A DNA stretch of 64,000 nt. It comes from Leptobrachium leishanense. Taxonomy: Eukaryota; Chordata; Amphibia; Anura; Megophryidae. Location of the stretch: positions 152,618,101 through 152,682,100 of the forward strand of contig CM019065.1 of the NCBI GenBank assembly GCA_009667805.1, given 5' to 3'. The notes beneath the pieces were generated by a model. It worked only from the letters and a program-made list of their open reading frames with translations. It ran no database searches and was not told where the DNA came from. Of this stretch, positions 23,010-35,195 are shown one piece after another (positions within the stretch are counted from its first letter, which is position 1; every line of letters starts with the position of its first letter). Both the position numbers and the translations under genes were made by a program.

Positions 23010-24315
23010 GGGTCTGAGCTGGGGCATATCCATGAGAGCTTGGGGGGCAGTATATCCTCATATATCCACGAGCCGGGGCAATATCCATGAGCTGGGGCAG
23101 TATCTCCATTTATTTATTTATTTATCAAAGGATTTTACCAGGAAGGATACATTGAGATTTCTCTCGTTTTCAAGTATGTCCTGGGTTCGAGAACATTGAT
23201 TGGTTACAGAAATACAAAATAGTAAAAATGCAAGAAATTAACACAAGACCAAATATACAGATTAACAGAAAAATAAAATATGGAGGAAATAAAGTCATTA
23301 TGTTACATGTTTACAGGTGCATTCCGTATTGAGGTATGTTAATAGGGAAGTCTTAAGGGACTTTAGACTGGGGGGAAGATTTGACGGTGTCTGGGAGGTT
23401 ATTCCATATTTGCAGTGCTCTGTAGGAAAATGAGGATCGAGCCATTTTCTTTTTGTATTGCGGTATTGCAAGTAAGGTGCTGGTCCTGGATCTGAGGTTA
23501 TAGGATGAGGGAACTGCTGGGGAAGCAGCATATTCAGGTAGGGTGGTAGCTCCCAGAAAAGCTCTTAAACACCAGGTTGGAAAGGTGGAGGGTGCGTCTA
23601 GAGTCCAGTGATGGCCAGTTTAGTTCTTTTAACATGTCACAATGGTGTGTCATGTAGTTACATTGTAGCACAAAGCGACAGAATGAGTTATACAATGTAG
23701 TAAGTTTCTGAAGGTGTGTTTGCGGGGCGGCTGCATACACTACATCTCCGTATTCAATGGCTGGCATAAGCATTTGTTGTACAATCTGCTTTCTTACCGC
23801 GGGGCTCAGGCAGGATTTGTTTCTGTACAGGGCACCTAGTTTGGGGTAGAGCTGGGGCATTTCTCCATGAGCTGGGGCATATCTCCATGAGCTGGGGCAT
23901 ATATCCATGAGCTGGGGCAGTATATCCATGAGCTGGGGCAAATCCATTTGTGAGCTGGGGCATATCCATGTGTTAGCTGGGGCAATATCCATGTGTGAGC
24001 TGGGGCAATATCCATGTGTGAGCTGGGGCAATATCCATGTGTTAGCTGGGGCAATATCCATGTGTGAGCTGGGGCAATATCCATGTGTGAGCTGGGGCAT
24101 ATCCATGTGTGAGCTGGGGCAATATCCATGAGTGAGCTGGGGCAATATCCATGTGTGAGCTGGGGCATATCCATGTGTGAGCTGGGGCAATATCCATGTG
24201 TGAGCTGGGGCAATATCCATGTGAGAGCTGGGGCAATATCCAGGTGAGAGCTGGGGCAATATCCATGTGTGAGCTGGGGCAATATCCAGGTGAGCTGGCT
24301 GGGGCAATATCGATA
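23010..24315. repeat. 21-bp minisatellite, split by a LINE copy
   Basis: Units 'gagctggggcaatatccatgtgt' occupy 23017-23105 and 23849-24315. On the minus strand they read as open Pro/Ser/His-rich frames, which explains a 445-residue frame at 23534-24871 that joins two LINE pieces and the array. Confidence 0.9.
23106..23848 (-). mobile_element. Second, truncated LINE copy inside the minisatellite
   Basis: Its 3' tail starts at about 23106 ('atttatttatttatcaaagg') and it is cut at 23848 within the same thumb-domain text seen at 24845 in the host LINE. It is inserted between two units of the minisatellite. It belongs to the same family as the LINE that hosts the whole stack. Confidence 0.85.
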
Positions 24316-24396
24316 ACGTGTCCACAGGTTGGGGGGGCGCACAATTCTTGGCTGGCCCCGGGCGCTGACAACCCACGCTACGCCACTGGGCGTCTG

Positions 24397-26249
24397 GGAG
24401 GTTATTCCATAATTGTGGTGCTCTGTAGGGAAATGAGGATCGAGACACTTTCTTTTTGTATTGTGATATTGCAAATAAGGTGCTGGTCCTGGATCGGAGG
24501 TTATAGGATGAGAGAACTGCTAGGGGAAGCAGTCTTTTCAGGTAGGGTGGTAGCTTTCCAGAAAACCTCTTAAACATCAGGTTTGAAAGGTGGAGGGTGC
24601 GTCTGGATTCCAATGACGGCCAGTTTAGCTCTTTTAACATGTCACAATGGTGGGTCATGTTACATTGTAGTACAAAGCGGCAGAATGAGTTACACAATGT
24701 AATAAGTTTCTGAAGGTGTGTTTGTAGGGCAGCTGCATACACTACATCTCCGTATTCAATAGCAGGAATAAGAATTTGTTGTACAATCTGCTTTCTTACT
24801 GCGGGGCTCAGGCAGGATTTGTTTCTGTACAGGGCACCTAGTTTGGGGTAAAGTGTAGATGCGGGAGCCAAAGGATAGATGTGGATCTAACCACATACCT
24901 AGATATTTGAGAGAAGTGACTGTGGTCAGCGTGCTATTTGATTTTGTCCTGACGCATAGATGGAAAGTTTGTAATTTATGTAGGTTAGGTGCTGTTCCAA
25001 AGAGCATCGTAACAGTTTTGTCAGTATTTAGAAAAATTTTGTTATCTGCGATCCATTTTTCTACATCTGTGAATTGTTCTTGCAGCACGGCCTCCAGCTG
25101 CGGGAGATTTGGTTTGCGAGTATAGATTACGGTGTCAACTGCGTACACGTGTACAGTTGAGGCTTTGTAGATGTTGGGCAGATCATTTATGAGTATCGTG
25201 AATAGCAGGGGGCTGAGTATTGAGCCTTGGGGTACACCGTATGTGACTGGAAGGGAGAGGGAAGCACTGTCAGAAATAGACACATAATGTGATCGATTGG
25301 ATACATATGATCGATACCAGGTTAGCGTGCAATCACCAATACCTGAGTTTTTAAGTTTTTGTAATCGGATGCCATGGTCTACTGTGTCAAAGGCCTTGGC
25401 AAAATCAAGGAAGATGGCTCCAGTTAGGTTTCCTTGTTCCATGCCAGCTTGGATATCATTGCAAACCTTTTGAAAGGGCAGTTGTAGTTGAATGATTTGG
25501 ACAAAAGCCAGATTGATCAGGGTTAAATAGCTTGAATATTGATAATAATCACGTAATTACCTGTAGACACATTTTTCCAAAATGTTTGACATAATAGGGA
25601 GCAATGAATGATATTGGACAGCAGTTTGATACCAAAGTATTGTCGCCACTTGTATGGATAGGTACCACCCTCGCAGTCTTCAAAAGTTTGGGTATGTATA
25701 CAGTCACCATTGATTCATTGATTAGGGTTGCGACATTATTTGCAACTGCCAGCACACTGGTTTTCAGCAGCAGTGCTGGCAGCATTGCTGGGATTTGATC
25801 AGGTCCAGACTAGTATTTCATTAATTTGATTATGGAGAAGTTTAGTAATGACACTGACAGGCACTGGTCTTAAATTTAATTTCTCTGGGTCTTTGCACAG
25901 TTGGTGGGGCATGACCTGTGTGCGGCCTTTCTGAATGCATGTCCTTCATTAGCTTAGCAATCAGGGTGGTGGCGCATCCAACAAAATAATTCTTAAAGGC
26001 ATTTGCTACATCTAGGGGGTGTTGCAGGGTTTGGTTGTTTACTTTGATAGTGGCTGGTTTTGAGTGGAGGGGTGTGTGTATGTTACTTATGATTTTCCAA
26101 ACATTTCTAGGGTTTGATATGTTATTGTTTAGATTCTCATTGAAGTATTGGGCTTTAGACATTTTTGTTTGTTTTGTGCATGCATTCCACCATTTTTTCG
26201 GTGAGCACAGTGATCTTTCATTGAACCAGTATGCTTGAGCATTGACCAC
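24397..26249 (-). pseudogene. LINE reverse transcriptase remains
   Basis: Reading 5' to 3' on the minus strand: 26249-25842 has NISNPRNVWKIISNIHTP, the linker typical of CR1/L2 ORF2. 25785-25549 has YIPKLLKTARVVPIH, the start of the palm. 25442-24756 has LDFAKAFDTVDH, VPQGSILSPLLFTILINDLP and a catalytic box changed to YAVDT from the expected YADDT. From about 24860 to 24397 another frame gives the thumb region (IVQQILIPAIEYGDVVYAA, RRTLHLSNLMFK, SSYNLRSRTSTLF). The mutated catalytic aspartate and frame breaks mean it is dead. Confidence 0.85.
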
Positions 26250-27507
26250 AGCTGATCTTTAAACTGCTACATCTGTGTGAGGTCAGCTGTAACCCAAGGA
26301 AGATGTGCCCCTTTTACTCACACTTTATGCAGCGGGACATTCCAGACTTGCAGGAGCTCGGAGTGAAAGTATTCAATTGCACAGTCTGGGATTAGGTTTA
26401 GTCTGTACCATGGGAGCTGTTTGAGATCACTTAGAAAGGATTCAAGATTACATTTCTTGAAAGACCAGGTGATTATTACCTTTGAATGAGATTTTGTGGC
26501 CTTTATTTTGGCACACAGTACACTAGGCAGTGATCACTGAAACTATTAGGGATAACACCTGCCTCCTGTATTCTATCAGGACATGAGAAGAGAATCCAGT
26601 CCAGCAAGGTATGGTTAGGACTTTTCATATTAATGCGAGTGGGGGAGGAGATTAATTGTGTTAACTGCAATGCCTGAAAAGTGAGCAGGGTTTATTGTTC
26701 TTACTTTGTAAAGAGGAAATGATTATACTTATTCTTGCCCACTCTTTGGAATTACTTGGTTTTCTGCACGAAATGGTCATAAAACGTCATCTTCTCTTCA
26801 TTAAAGTCACAAGCTTGTGCTAACAATACACAAACAAGTATAATCTTTCCTGTCTTTATTGAACATGTCCTTTTAAACATTCACAGTGCTGTGGAAAAAT
26901 TTAGCACACACTTGCAGGGTTATTCAGAGAAAGGTGAAAACCAGAAGAACTGTCAGGAGAAGAGAACAATCTAGACCAAATAGCTGATTTGGAAAGTGAG
27001 ATAAATGGGAGCATTTTTCTGGTTTGGCTATTTTGACCTAGAATTTTCCCTTCTCCAGTCATTCTCCTGAGTTTCACATTTCTTTGAATAGACCTGTTGG
27101 ATTTAATAGCTAGTTGATCCTTGTTTGGCATCTGTAACTTCAACCAAATGTTTCTGGTCGCTGTGTATTAGACCTACACAACGTGCAGGATTCATTTTGG
27201 ACTACTCATTCTTACAGAGCTACTTCAACTCAGCCATGTTCTTAGGAAGTCTTGTGTGAACAACTCTCTTATGGTCATTCCACAGCATCTCTATGAAGTT
27301 TAATTTCTGGGTTCTTTCTGGACCACTTTAAAAGGTGGATTTTCTTTTTTTGAATATTCTATAGTGGATTAACTTTGGTATTTAGGATCATAACCCCCCT
27401 GCATCCCCCAACTTCTACTGAGTTTCACCTGGTGCACAGCCACTCTGATATTATCCTGTAGGATAGGCAATTAATCCAGGAGTAAAAGCAGCCCAAAATT
27501 ATGATGC

Positions 27508-28900
27508 TGTCATGTGCAGACACGGGGTTTGTGCCCAGGATGCAGTCCATATAATGGGAGACTGAGAACATAACTGTGGTACAAGGGGTTTATTAGAAAC
27601 GAGAAGGCAGATAGAATAACAGGTCAGGTTAGCAATGGCCGAAATAAATACAGAAGAATGGCCGTGGGATCAAGAATATTGTAGGGCTGAACACAGACAG
27701 TGGACAGCACAGACTTGGGGCTGGACACAGACAAAGGACAATACATGAGACACTGGAACTCAGAGAAGGGCACAGGAAACACTGAAGACAGAGGGCCAAA
27801 TAATAATCTTGACGCAAACGTTAGCGCCGGCATAAGTAATTTTTAACGCGTGGGGTAAAACCATTTGCGAATTACATGCACAGCACTACAAATGCGCAGA
27901 ATCGTGTACCGCGTGTGAACCTGCGCGAACCTTGCGCGAGGTTACTGTACCTTGCGCTCCCTATACTTAACATGGGGAGCGCAAAGTGTTAATCAGCATT
28001 AGGATTACAAAGTCCTAGCGCTGATAACGAAAAGTTAACCAGAGCCAGGACTTGGTGCTAACATATTCCGCTTCTGCAGAATACGTTAGCACCAGCCAAA
28101 AAAATATAAAATAAAATCGTGTACTCACCTCCTGTCCCGCGGCGAGGACCGCGGCTCTGTCCGCCTCCTCAGTCCAGCGTTAGCATGGAGAGACTGGGGG
28201 GAAGTCCCCCCAGTCTTCCCGTGCGTATCACTACGCTGACCGTCTGGATCTCGCAAGGCTGGTCATGTGACCGCCGGGGTCTTGTTGAGAGGATGCGCGC
28301 AGCTGCGCTTAACGCTGCTGTGCGCATCCCAGGGGTTAACGCGTGCAAACAACGCAGGCAGCATTTTTTGCGCCTGCATTGTAATCTAGCGTTAAAATGC
28401 AGGTGCTAGGGGGGAAACTGCGGGCGCTGTTTTTCTCCCTAGCGCCCGCGTTTTAACGCTAGGAATGTAATGTGGCCCAGAGAAGGCTGAAAGCACAGGA
28501 ACAAACTGAAGAAACAAGGGGTCTCGTAGGTACTGTTGGAGCTGGGGTTTGGAGGCACCGTAGAAGCAGGGGTCTCAGACGCACTGTAGGAGCAGGGGTC
28601 TTAGCAAAGGGCAGCAGGTACTCAAGCTAGGCTAGGCTTCAGGAATGCACACATGATAGTGAATAACACACAATGCAGGAGTCTCAGTCTTTGGGCGTGT
28701 CTCCCCTTTAAACCTGTCTGCACAGAGATGGACCACATCTGAGTGGAAGGAATGCAGGAAGAAGCCAGGCAGTCCTGGCAGGACTGAGGAAATCTTAGAA
28801 TGGAGTGCACAGGGCATAAAAGTTGCTACCGGCATCATGAGACACTGGGCCCAACATGAGCACTTTTCCTCCTGTGTGCTCCTATGCTGGGCTCCTGACA
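27508..28900. mobile_element. Possible solo LTR carrying a MITE
   Basis: The insertion in the Tc1 remnant begins TGTCATGTGC and ends GCTCCTGACA (TGTCA/TGACA ends). No target duplication is visible. Without the MITE at 27793-28478 it is about 700 bp and non-coding. Confidence 0.35.
27793..28478. mobile_element. ATTACA-type MITE (686 bp) with AGA duplications
   Basis: The ends GGGCCAAATAATAATCTTGA and the inverse of GGGCCACATTACATTCCTAG are flanked by AGA (27790-27792, 28479-28481). It contains the inner 'attaggattacaaagtccta' palindrome and the GC-rich stretch that recurs in fragments throughout the window. It serves as the fullest example of that subtype. Confidence 0.75.
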
Positions 28901-29477
28901 AATTCTCCTCTCACCATACTTAACCGTTGGGATGATGCTGGTACGATGTTGGTACGCGGGCTTTCTAAAGCTGTACATAGTGGTGCGTGTTCTTATCAAA
29001 CAATTGAACCTTAGTTTCATCAATCCACAAAACATTTTCCATGTAGTGTTGTGAAGTCGTCAGTGGCAGACTTCAGGTGCATAGCAATGTTTGTTTGTCT
29101 TTCTTTGAAAGCTGTGACTTTGTTCTCTCCTGCTATGGGCACCATGCCTGTTCAACGGTTTCTGCGTAGTAGACTCAAGAACAGAAATGTTAACTATTTC
29201 CAGTGATTTCTTCAAGTCTTCAGCTGTCACTCTACGTAGGGATCTTTTTATAATTGTGTGGTCTCCCCATTGAGTCATCTGTGCTGAACGACCACTTCTA
29301 GCAGTAGTAGTCATAGTAGTAACGGCTCAATTTAATTGTCATGATCGCAAATGTTTTTTTGGGCACAATTCAGGCATTTTTCAATTGAGTAGATTTAAAG
29401 GCTTACTAGCATTTCAGTTCCTAATAAAAATCTGATTATGGAAAGGCAAGGAAACAGGGAAAAATTATTATTACACT

Positions 29478-29570
29478 TTTTATTATTATTATACTTTATT
29501 TATACAGCGCCAGCATATTCTGCGGCTCTGAACAATGGGCACATTGTTGGGCACAAAAATCAGACTGAAA
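29478..29570 (-). repeat. L2 LINE 3' end fragment
   Basis: An (ATT)n run followed by 'actttatttatacagcgcca' and 'gcatattctgcggctctg' matches the 3' end of the LINE at 55292-57565. Confidence 0.75.
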
Positions 29571-29907
29571 ACTTTTTTAAACATCGGATATTTCAAATAC
29601 ACAGGCTTAACAGCAAAAGTTGATAGGATGCTGGAGAAAAAGCCCCCCAGCTTTTTTTCAGACTAGCATCATTTTTGGATTTTCGGCTTTCACTGAATTT
29701 TTTTCAATTGGATAGACTCATATTTAACAAACATATTGGCTCAAACCTGCCGATATTTTCTTAAAATAGCTGTGATCAAATTCAAATTGAGCCCTAAATT
29801 GTCTTCATTTATTCACAATTTGTTTAAGAGTGGACAGATAAATATCTAAGATTTTTGAGATAATTTTTTAACCCTTTCCAGCTTTATGTAGCCTAACAAT
29901 TCATGGG

Positions 29908-30330
29908 CTAAATTACATACTGAACGTTAACTGTAGCGTTTGGATATGTTAAGTGTTAATGCTAGGATAAGGTAGTTTAACATATGCCCCCCCCATACTA
30001 CTTTACTAATGTTAAACCCTTTAAAAATCCGCAAGCTTATTGTACTTTGCGCACCCTATGCTTAATATGGGGAGCGCAATCAGTAATTAGCGTTAGGATA
30101 AGTAAGGTATTACAAAGTTCAAACGCTTATTACCGTACCGATGGGTTAAAAAACCTTTTTTGCTACTCCTAAATGCTGGTGCTAATGGATTCCACTATTG
30201 CAGAATAATTTAGCAACCCCTAAAACCCCCTCAGTAAATCCAAAACTCAACTCTCATCCCACGGCAAGAACGGATGCTGTCAGCAGCAACTGCCCAAAAT
30301 TATTTAGGGGCAAAGGGGGAGTGGGATTTT
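29908..30330. repeat. ATTACA-type MITE, degraded
   Basis: It begins 'gggctaaattacatactgaa' and holds the palindrome 'gttaggataagtaaggtatt' and the 'ctcatcccacggcaagaacg' segment. The right end is not defined. Confidence 0.55.
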
Positions 30331-31070
30331 TTATTAGAGTGGCCCTTTAACTAATGAATACAAAGTATCGAAAGTATTCTAAAGCCAACATTACAAACCT
30401 GTGACCTTTGAAAACAATACACACAGATTAGTGCAGCCTTACAGTTTGGGCTGATGGGAAACTGAACATGCGCATGGCAATGTTTACGTACATTGTGTTC
30501 TCTCTGGGGTAATTTGAGGATACCATGTTATAATTGGTTCTGTGTTATTATAGTAAATGTAGACACAGTGTTTCATGACATTACTGGGTTATCCTTATGT
30601 TTTTGTCATGTGATTATTTAACAGTATCTTACCCAGCACACTTGGCTGTTCTTTTATCCTGGGCTGAACTGCAATGCACTGTTGGTAGATTATCTCTCTC
30701 TCTCTCTATACAGTGGCAATAAAACTCATCTGAGCCCTGAGTAACTGCATTTATGTATAAATTGATAAAAGGAATTGTAGGGAAAAAGGGCGCTCTGGAC
30801 CTGCACTAAATGTTCCTCCACACTGCCCGAGGGGTATGTTTGACACCAAAAACACAAAGAATAATATTAAAAGAAAGTAGCCCTTAGGCGCGTAGAGTGT
30901 GTAAATCGGCTGATCTATCGATCATTTGGATTAATACATAATAATTTAAACATGAAGGGTCTCCCTATATGATAGCCAAACAGTAAATACAGATATAATG
31001 GCTTATGATTCCCTAAAGTTCAAAGATTTATATTTTCTTTTTGCTCCTTAAAGTCAGGACATGTGGATCA
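30331..31070. other. Unassigned sequence
   Basis: No gene or identified element. A short (CT)n run is at 30690-30706. Confidence 0.4.
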
Positions 31071-31074
31071 AGTT

Positions 31075-31602
31075 CTCAAGTGTCCTCTTTGTTGGCCCCC
31101 CTAGTGTTGTAATGGTAAAATCTTCTATAACCGGTTCAGCAGAGCTTCTGAATGTTCTATAGGGTATATAGAAGAAAGAAGACCATTGCGTAGCATACAA
31201 CACTGATTGCCCCAATTTTTTCCCCTAGGGGGTACTTACAGTGCTTTCTTTGACAAGCCATGAGGTAACTGGAAGCCATGGTTGTCTGAGAAGGTGGATT
31301 TTTATCTTCCTTTATTCCACTGACGATCTGATCGGGCGACAAAGGATTTTCAAGAGGGCTAAGGGTTGCCATAGAATACCCTACAAGCGGGACCCCCTCA
31401 GAGCCAGGACACGGGCTCTAAATACTGTAAGTAACCCCTAGGGGAAAAAATTGGGGCAATCAGTGTTGTATGCTACGCAATGGTCTTCTTTCTTCTATAT
31501 ACCCTATAATATACCCTATAGAACATTCAGAAGCTCTGCTGAACCGGTTATAGAAGATTTTACCATTACAACACTCGGGGGACAACAAAGAGGACACTTG
31601 AG
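31075..31602. repeat. Inverted repeat with arms of 168 and 179 bp
   Basis: The left arm is 31075-31242 and the right arm 31424-31602, nearly identical when inverted. The right arm carries an extra copy of 'ataccctataat'. The 181-bp spacer has no frame of note. The terminal structure of a known transposon is not evident; terminal target duplications were not found. Confidence 0.75.
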
Positions 31603-31659
31603 CATTTATTTATAAGTTTGTCTTAAAATCTGGTTTGATGTTCACCTAAGTTACTGTAA

Positions 31660-32090
31660 TCAGCAAAAAATGGATCCTATTCCATACTTAACGCTAACAT
31701 GGGAACGCTAATGAGGAAAATCTGCGGCTGCAGATTTTCCCGTAGCGCCCCCATGTTAAAGTGGTATCCCAGGGCTGGCGCTAGCTGAGCACATCGCCCC
31801 AGAAAGCAGCACTATCCGCAGTGATACTCGCGGTAATGCTTCTGTGCTGCTGCAAGTATCACCTCCTGGAGGCCATAAGTCTCTATGGAGGGTTGCACCT
31901 TTTGGGCCGCGAGCTCTGTGCGATCTCACTCTCGCAAGATAGCTCAGTGCCGTGGAGTGATTGCAGAGGGAGACTTGGAACTATTTGTTCCCAGTCTAAC
32001 TCTGCTCGCGGCCAGAAGAAGAGGCGGATCAGGCCACCCTACTTGCCGTGACCTGGGGCCCAGATCACAACTGGACCATTAGGCTATTGG
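31660..32090. repeat. ATTACA-type MITE fragment
   Basis: The text 'cttaacgctaacatgggaac' and 'ctgcggctgcagattttccc' recurs with changes at 51985-52060, 52195-52330 and 54975-55060, all in this family. Confidence 0.5.
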
Positions 32091-32354
32091 AGTGAGCCGA
32101 TATACATGTCGGCTCCAGCCACTGAATTAAGGGAACCTTCTGATATTATAATCGGATGTTTATAACCAGATGTTTTGATGGGTTACTGTAAATTAATGGC
32201 TCCTAAACTTTTTAGATCTCAACATGCAGAGGGAAGCATGATCTTCTACTTCTGGCTGTGAGGTATTGATAAATGGACTTTCAAGGAGAAAAATAGAGAG
32301 AATTAGACTGAAATATTTTTTTTAACATTGCTTATTTCTTATGGCCATGTTTAA

Positions 32355-33316
32355 CCCTTTCACTACAAATGGCGTGTGGAGGACATCCTCAGGTGCGTAT
32401 GCTGTGTGCGGAGGACGTCCCCCACACGTCATGGGGTCTCCACAGCGAAAGAGGAGACCCAATGCATCCGCAACAGAGTCCCGGGGTGGTCTCACTTCCT
32501 CAAAGTTAGACCGTTCCTTTATACCACTACTGGCGCACCAACGTCATCGTGCCAGCACGTGATGACATCCGTTTCTGATGCCCCCCTGGCAGAGCCAGGA
32601 GAGTGTCTGAAGGGTGGGTTCTTTGGACACCTCTCCCTCCCAATTGGTAAAATTTAGAGAAAGGAGAGTGGCATCACTGGAAAGGTCACAGTCTGACCAT
32701 TCCAGCGATGCTTCTTTAACCCCTTTAGGGGGGGACTTCACGGACCTCGCAGACTTCTCTCGGAGGTAACTGACATCCAAGATGTCAGCCAAGCCTCCAT
32801 GGCCTCCCCCACCCACTGACGCATGGGAGCGATAATGTCAGTTAGGGAATTAACCCCTAGCAACCCAGGGATTTCCCTGTGTTCACTTTTTAAATATATT
32901 GTCAACAATGATGCAGCACCAATGAAAAATATTTTTTTTTCAGTTTTAGCTAAAATCGCATATTTTCTCAGTAGCGGGTTCCCATTTCAATTTTTTTTAA
33001 CCAGCATACCCCATAGTATATATAACCTTAAAGGCTTGGATAATAAAATCTGAAAAAAATAATTTTACACACTGTAGATTATTGAAATCTGAATGGAAAC
33101 TCACTTATTTTTTCCATTTTTTTGTTATAGCATTCTGGCAGGACATGACATATACATATAATAATGATATATTATGAATCTGCTGAAAATAAGAATATAT
33201 AATTTGTTTGGGTCATACAATAAAACATAACTTCAAATTGCATTTAAACATAATGAGCACAATACTGTAAAAATGCGCCCAGCACACAGGGATGAAATGG
33301 CTCAGCAGTGAAAGGG
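32355..33316. mobile_element. piggyBac-type non-autonomous element (962 bp)
   Basis: CCCTTTCACTAC at the left and GCAGTGAAAGGG at the right are inverted, and TTAA flanks both (32351-32354, 33317-33320). TTAA plus CCC/GGG ends is the hallmark of piggyBac. No transposase frame is present. Confidence 0.8.
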
Positions 33317-33334
33317 TTAAAGGCACAATTCTGT

Positions 33335-33536
33335 AAAAATAAGCTTTTTCGACCTTTTTATGGACAACTTGGGCAATATTACAAAGTTGGTGCTAACTTA
33401 ACCAGAGCTGTTTTTAGCCTAACAGCTCCATAAGCTACAATGGCTTTGGGAAGTTTACAACAGCTCTGGTTAAGTTAGCACCAACTTTGTAATATTGCCC
33501 AAGTTGTCCATAAAAAGGTCGAAAAAGCTTATTTTT
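33335..33536. repeat. Perfect palindrome: 78-bp arms, 46-bp loop
   Basis: Positions 33335-33412 are an exact inverse of 33459-33536. The inner 42 bp of each arm is the end of an ATTACA-type MITE (GGGCAATATTACAAAGTTGG). The outer 36 bp of each arm lies outside the MITE end seen elsewhere. Confidence 0.92.
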
Positions 33537-33539
33537 GAA

Positions 33540-35110
33540 CAGCATCAAAACAGCATCCTTCTTTTTGGATTAGCGGCAATACTAGTAGCATTTTCCAAGT
33601 ATTGAATATATTTCAAATGAATCATATTTTGAAAAGGTTTTGGCCACAAGCAGCCATTATTTTTTTCTTTAAAAAAATGTCGGTATATTTAAATCGAGCT
33701 GTAAATTTGGATTTGCATGGCAACTGAAGAAATATACACGGTTTATACCTAGGTGGGGCTGAAGGGGGCAATTTTACACTATGCCACATACTGCCTTGTA
33801 CAGTGTTGCAGAATTCCTTGGCGCTCTATATTAATATTTAATTTTATTTGTACTGAACGATCATATTTAAAGTTGTTATTATTAAGTAATACATGGTTAT
33901 TTGTAATACTCTATCAATAGATTCTTATCTAATTTCAGCAACTCTGGTAAAAGTGTTTAAACCTACTACTACTTACAACATTTCGTACACTACAGTAATG
34001 TGAGGAATCATTTAAAGCGCCACTCTACACACCTTGACCACTAGGTTTATAAATGCACTTATTTAAAATCCGAGAAAGCTGAGTACTCCGCTGGATCTTA
34101 GGCACCGGAATGTGATCACCATAAACTCTTTACACAGTGCCTTTAAGATAAAGTCCACAAACCAGACACTGCATAAAAATTTTATGGGGATCATATTTCT
34201 GAGATCCAAAGAAGCTGTCTGCTTTATGTCTTTAAATAGGCATATTTAACGGGTTATATTTATTCTGGTTCCCACCACTGGCTGCATGAGCCTCTTTCTT
34301 TGTTTTTTTAAACATATTCTTAAATAAAACAATATTGCACTACGTTTTCTTGAATTCTTTTTTTATGAGACATACTGGAACAATATAAAGACTGTAGGGG
34401 CCACAAAATTGAACCAAACAGTGAATTTCCTCGTACGGTGCAATTTTGTTGCCATTGGGCTATTCAAAAGGCAGGCAGTTTGCCAAATATTATTGAATTG
34501 CCAGTGAAATACAGTGAACACTGAACCGCTGAAAAACTGCCGAACGCATCCTCAAACCACCGCAAAACCACTGAATCAATCATATAAGCCACCGAAATAT
34601 CACAGAAAGCATCCATGATCCGTTGAACAGCCCGCCGAATCGTTCCAAAAAAAGCCAACCAGCGGCCGAACAGAGGTAAAAATATCACTGCAATTTTTAA
34701 AAGGCGTTTTCACAAAAAACACTGCATGAAAATGCCTGGAAATAATATATAAGATCCTATGAATAATAATAAAAAGGTCTGTTACAGAAAAATAAAAAAA
34801 CAGCATGTAAAAAAAAATATATAAAATAAAATGTTGCCAAAAAATCACGAAAAATGCCTAAAAAAAAGAACCCCTCTATGCTGTACGTGTAGCCCCGCTC
34901 ATGGGCATCTGCAGCATGGGGCAAGGGGGGCACTTGCCCCCCCCCCGGATCAAAGGATATAATAATGTATTCACTGCACGGCTGCAGTTCCTCGGCTCTC
35001 CACTAGGCTGCACTAGCGTCACATCCCCACTCCACCTCCAATCTGCCACGTGCTCCCACTCACTTTGCATGCTGAGAGAGGCAGGGCTGAGATGCAGGTG
35101 CAGCTGCTCC
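33540..35110. other. Mostly unassigned; diverged repeat at 34410-34720
   Basis: The text around 34430-34530 is a diverged inverse of 41385-41500 ('gtatttcgctggcaattctc'). 34890-35110 is GC-rich with a run of C. No gene is recognised. Confidence 0.4.
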
Positions 35111-35195
35111 TATGGGCCACAAGAAAAAAGGTAATGATTGGCAAATAAATACATTTTTATTACGCTTGATGCCAGTGTCTTTATTTATGAGAGTT

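Larger units (their letters stand above)
22742..24388. mobile_element. hAT-like element (CAGTGGCGTAGCG family) with minisatellite core
   Basis: The ends CAGTGGCGTAGCGTGGG and CCACGCTACGCCACTG are perfect inversions. The flanks ggcatctg (22734-22741) and ggcgtctg (24389-24396) match at 7 of 8. The element at 46937-48369 is a close relative: the same left block ('ggcgcataatttcaaaagaa') and the same right block ('tgtccacaggttgggggg'). Confidence 0.88.
22474..26720 (-). mobile_element. CR1/L2-like LINE, 5'-truncated, interrupted by a hAT
   Basis: The 3' tail is at 22474-22560 ('ttataaaggattttaccagg' read on the + strand). Coding remains run leftward from about 26720. An endonuclease tail, the start of the reverse transcriptase and its palm follow in several frames. 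The hAT at 22742-24388 sits in its 3' portion. The element carries stops and shifts and is not active. Confidence 0.8.
26740..29320 (-). pseudogene. Decayed Tc1 element on the minus strand with later insertions
   Basis: The + strand at 26740-26900 is a diverged copy of the terminal repeat at 15873-16060. The minus strand at about 27345-27120 reads LNFIEMLWNDHKRVVHTRLP, close to the C-terminal catalytic block of the 15873-18226 element. The N-terminal half appears at 29314-28900 (SLRRVTAEDLKKSLEIVN, then TVKYGERR). Sequence from about 27508 to 28900 is inserted. Many stops are present. Confidence 0.75.

Noticed and set aside
23534..24871. A 445-residue minus-strand open frame
   Set aside because: It joins two LINE pieces through a stop-free minisatellite; the middle is repeated Pro/Ser/His units. 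It is not a gene.
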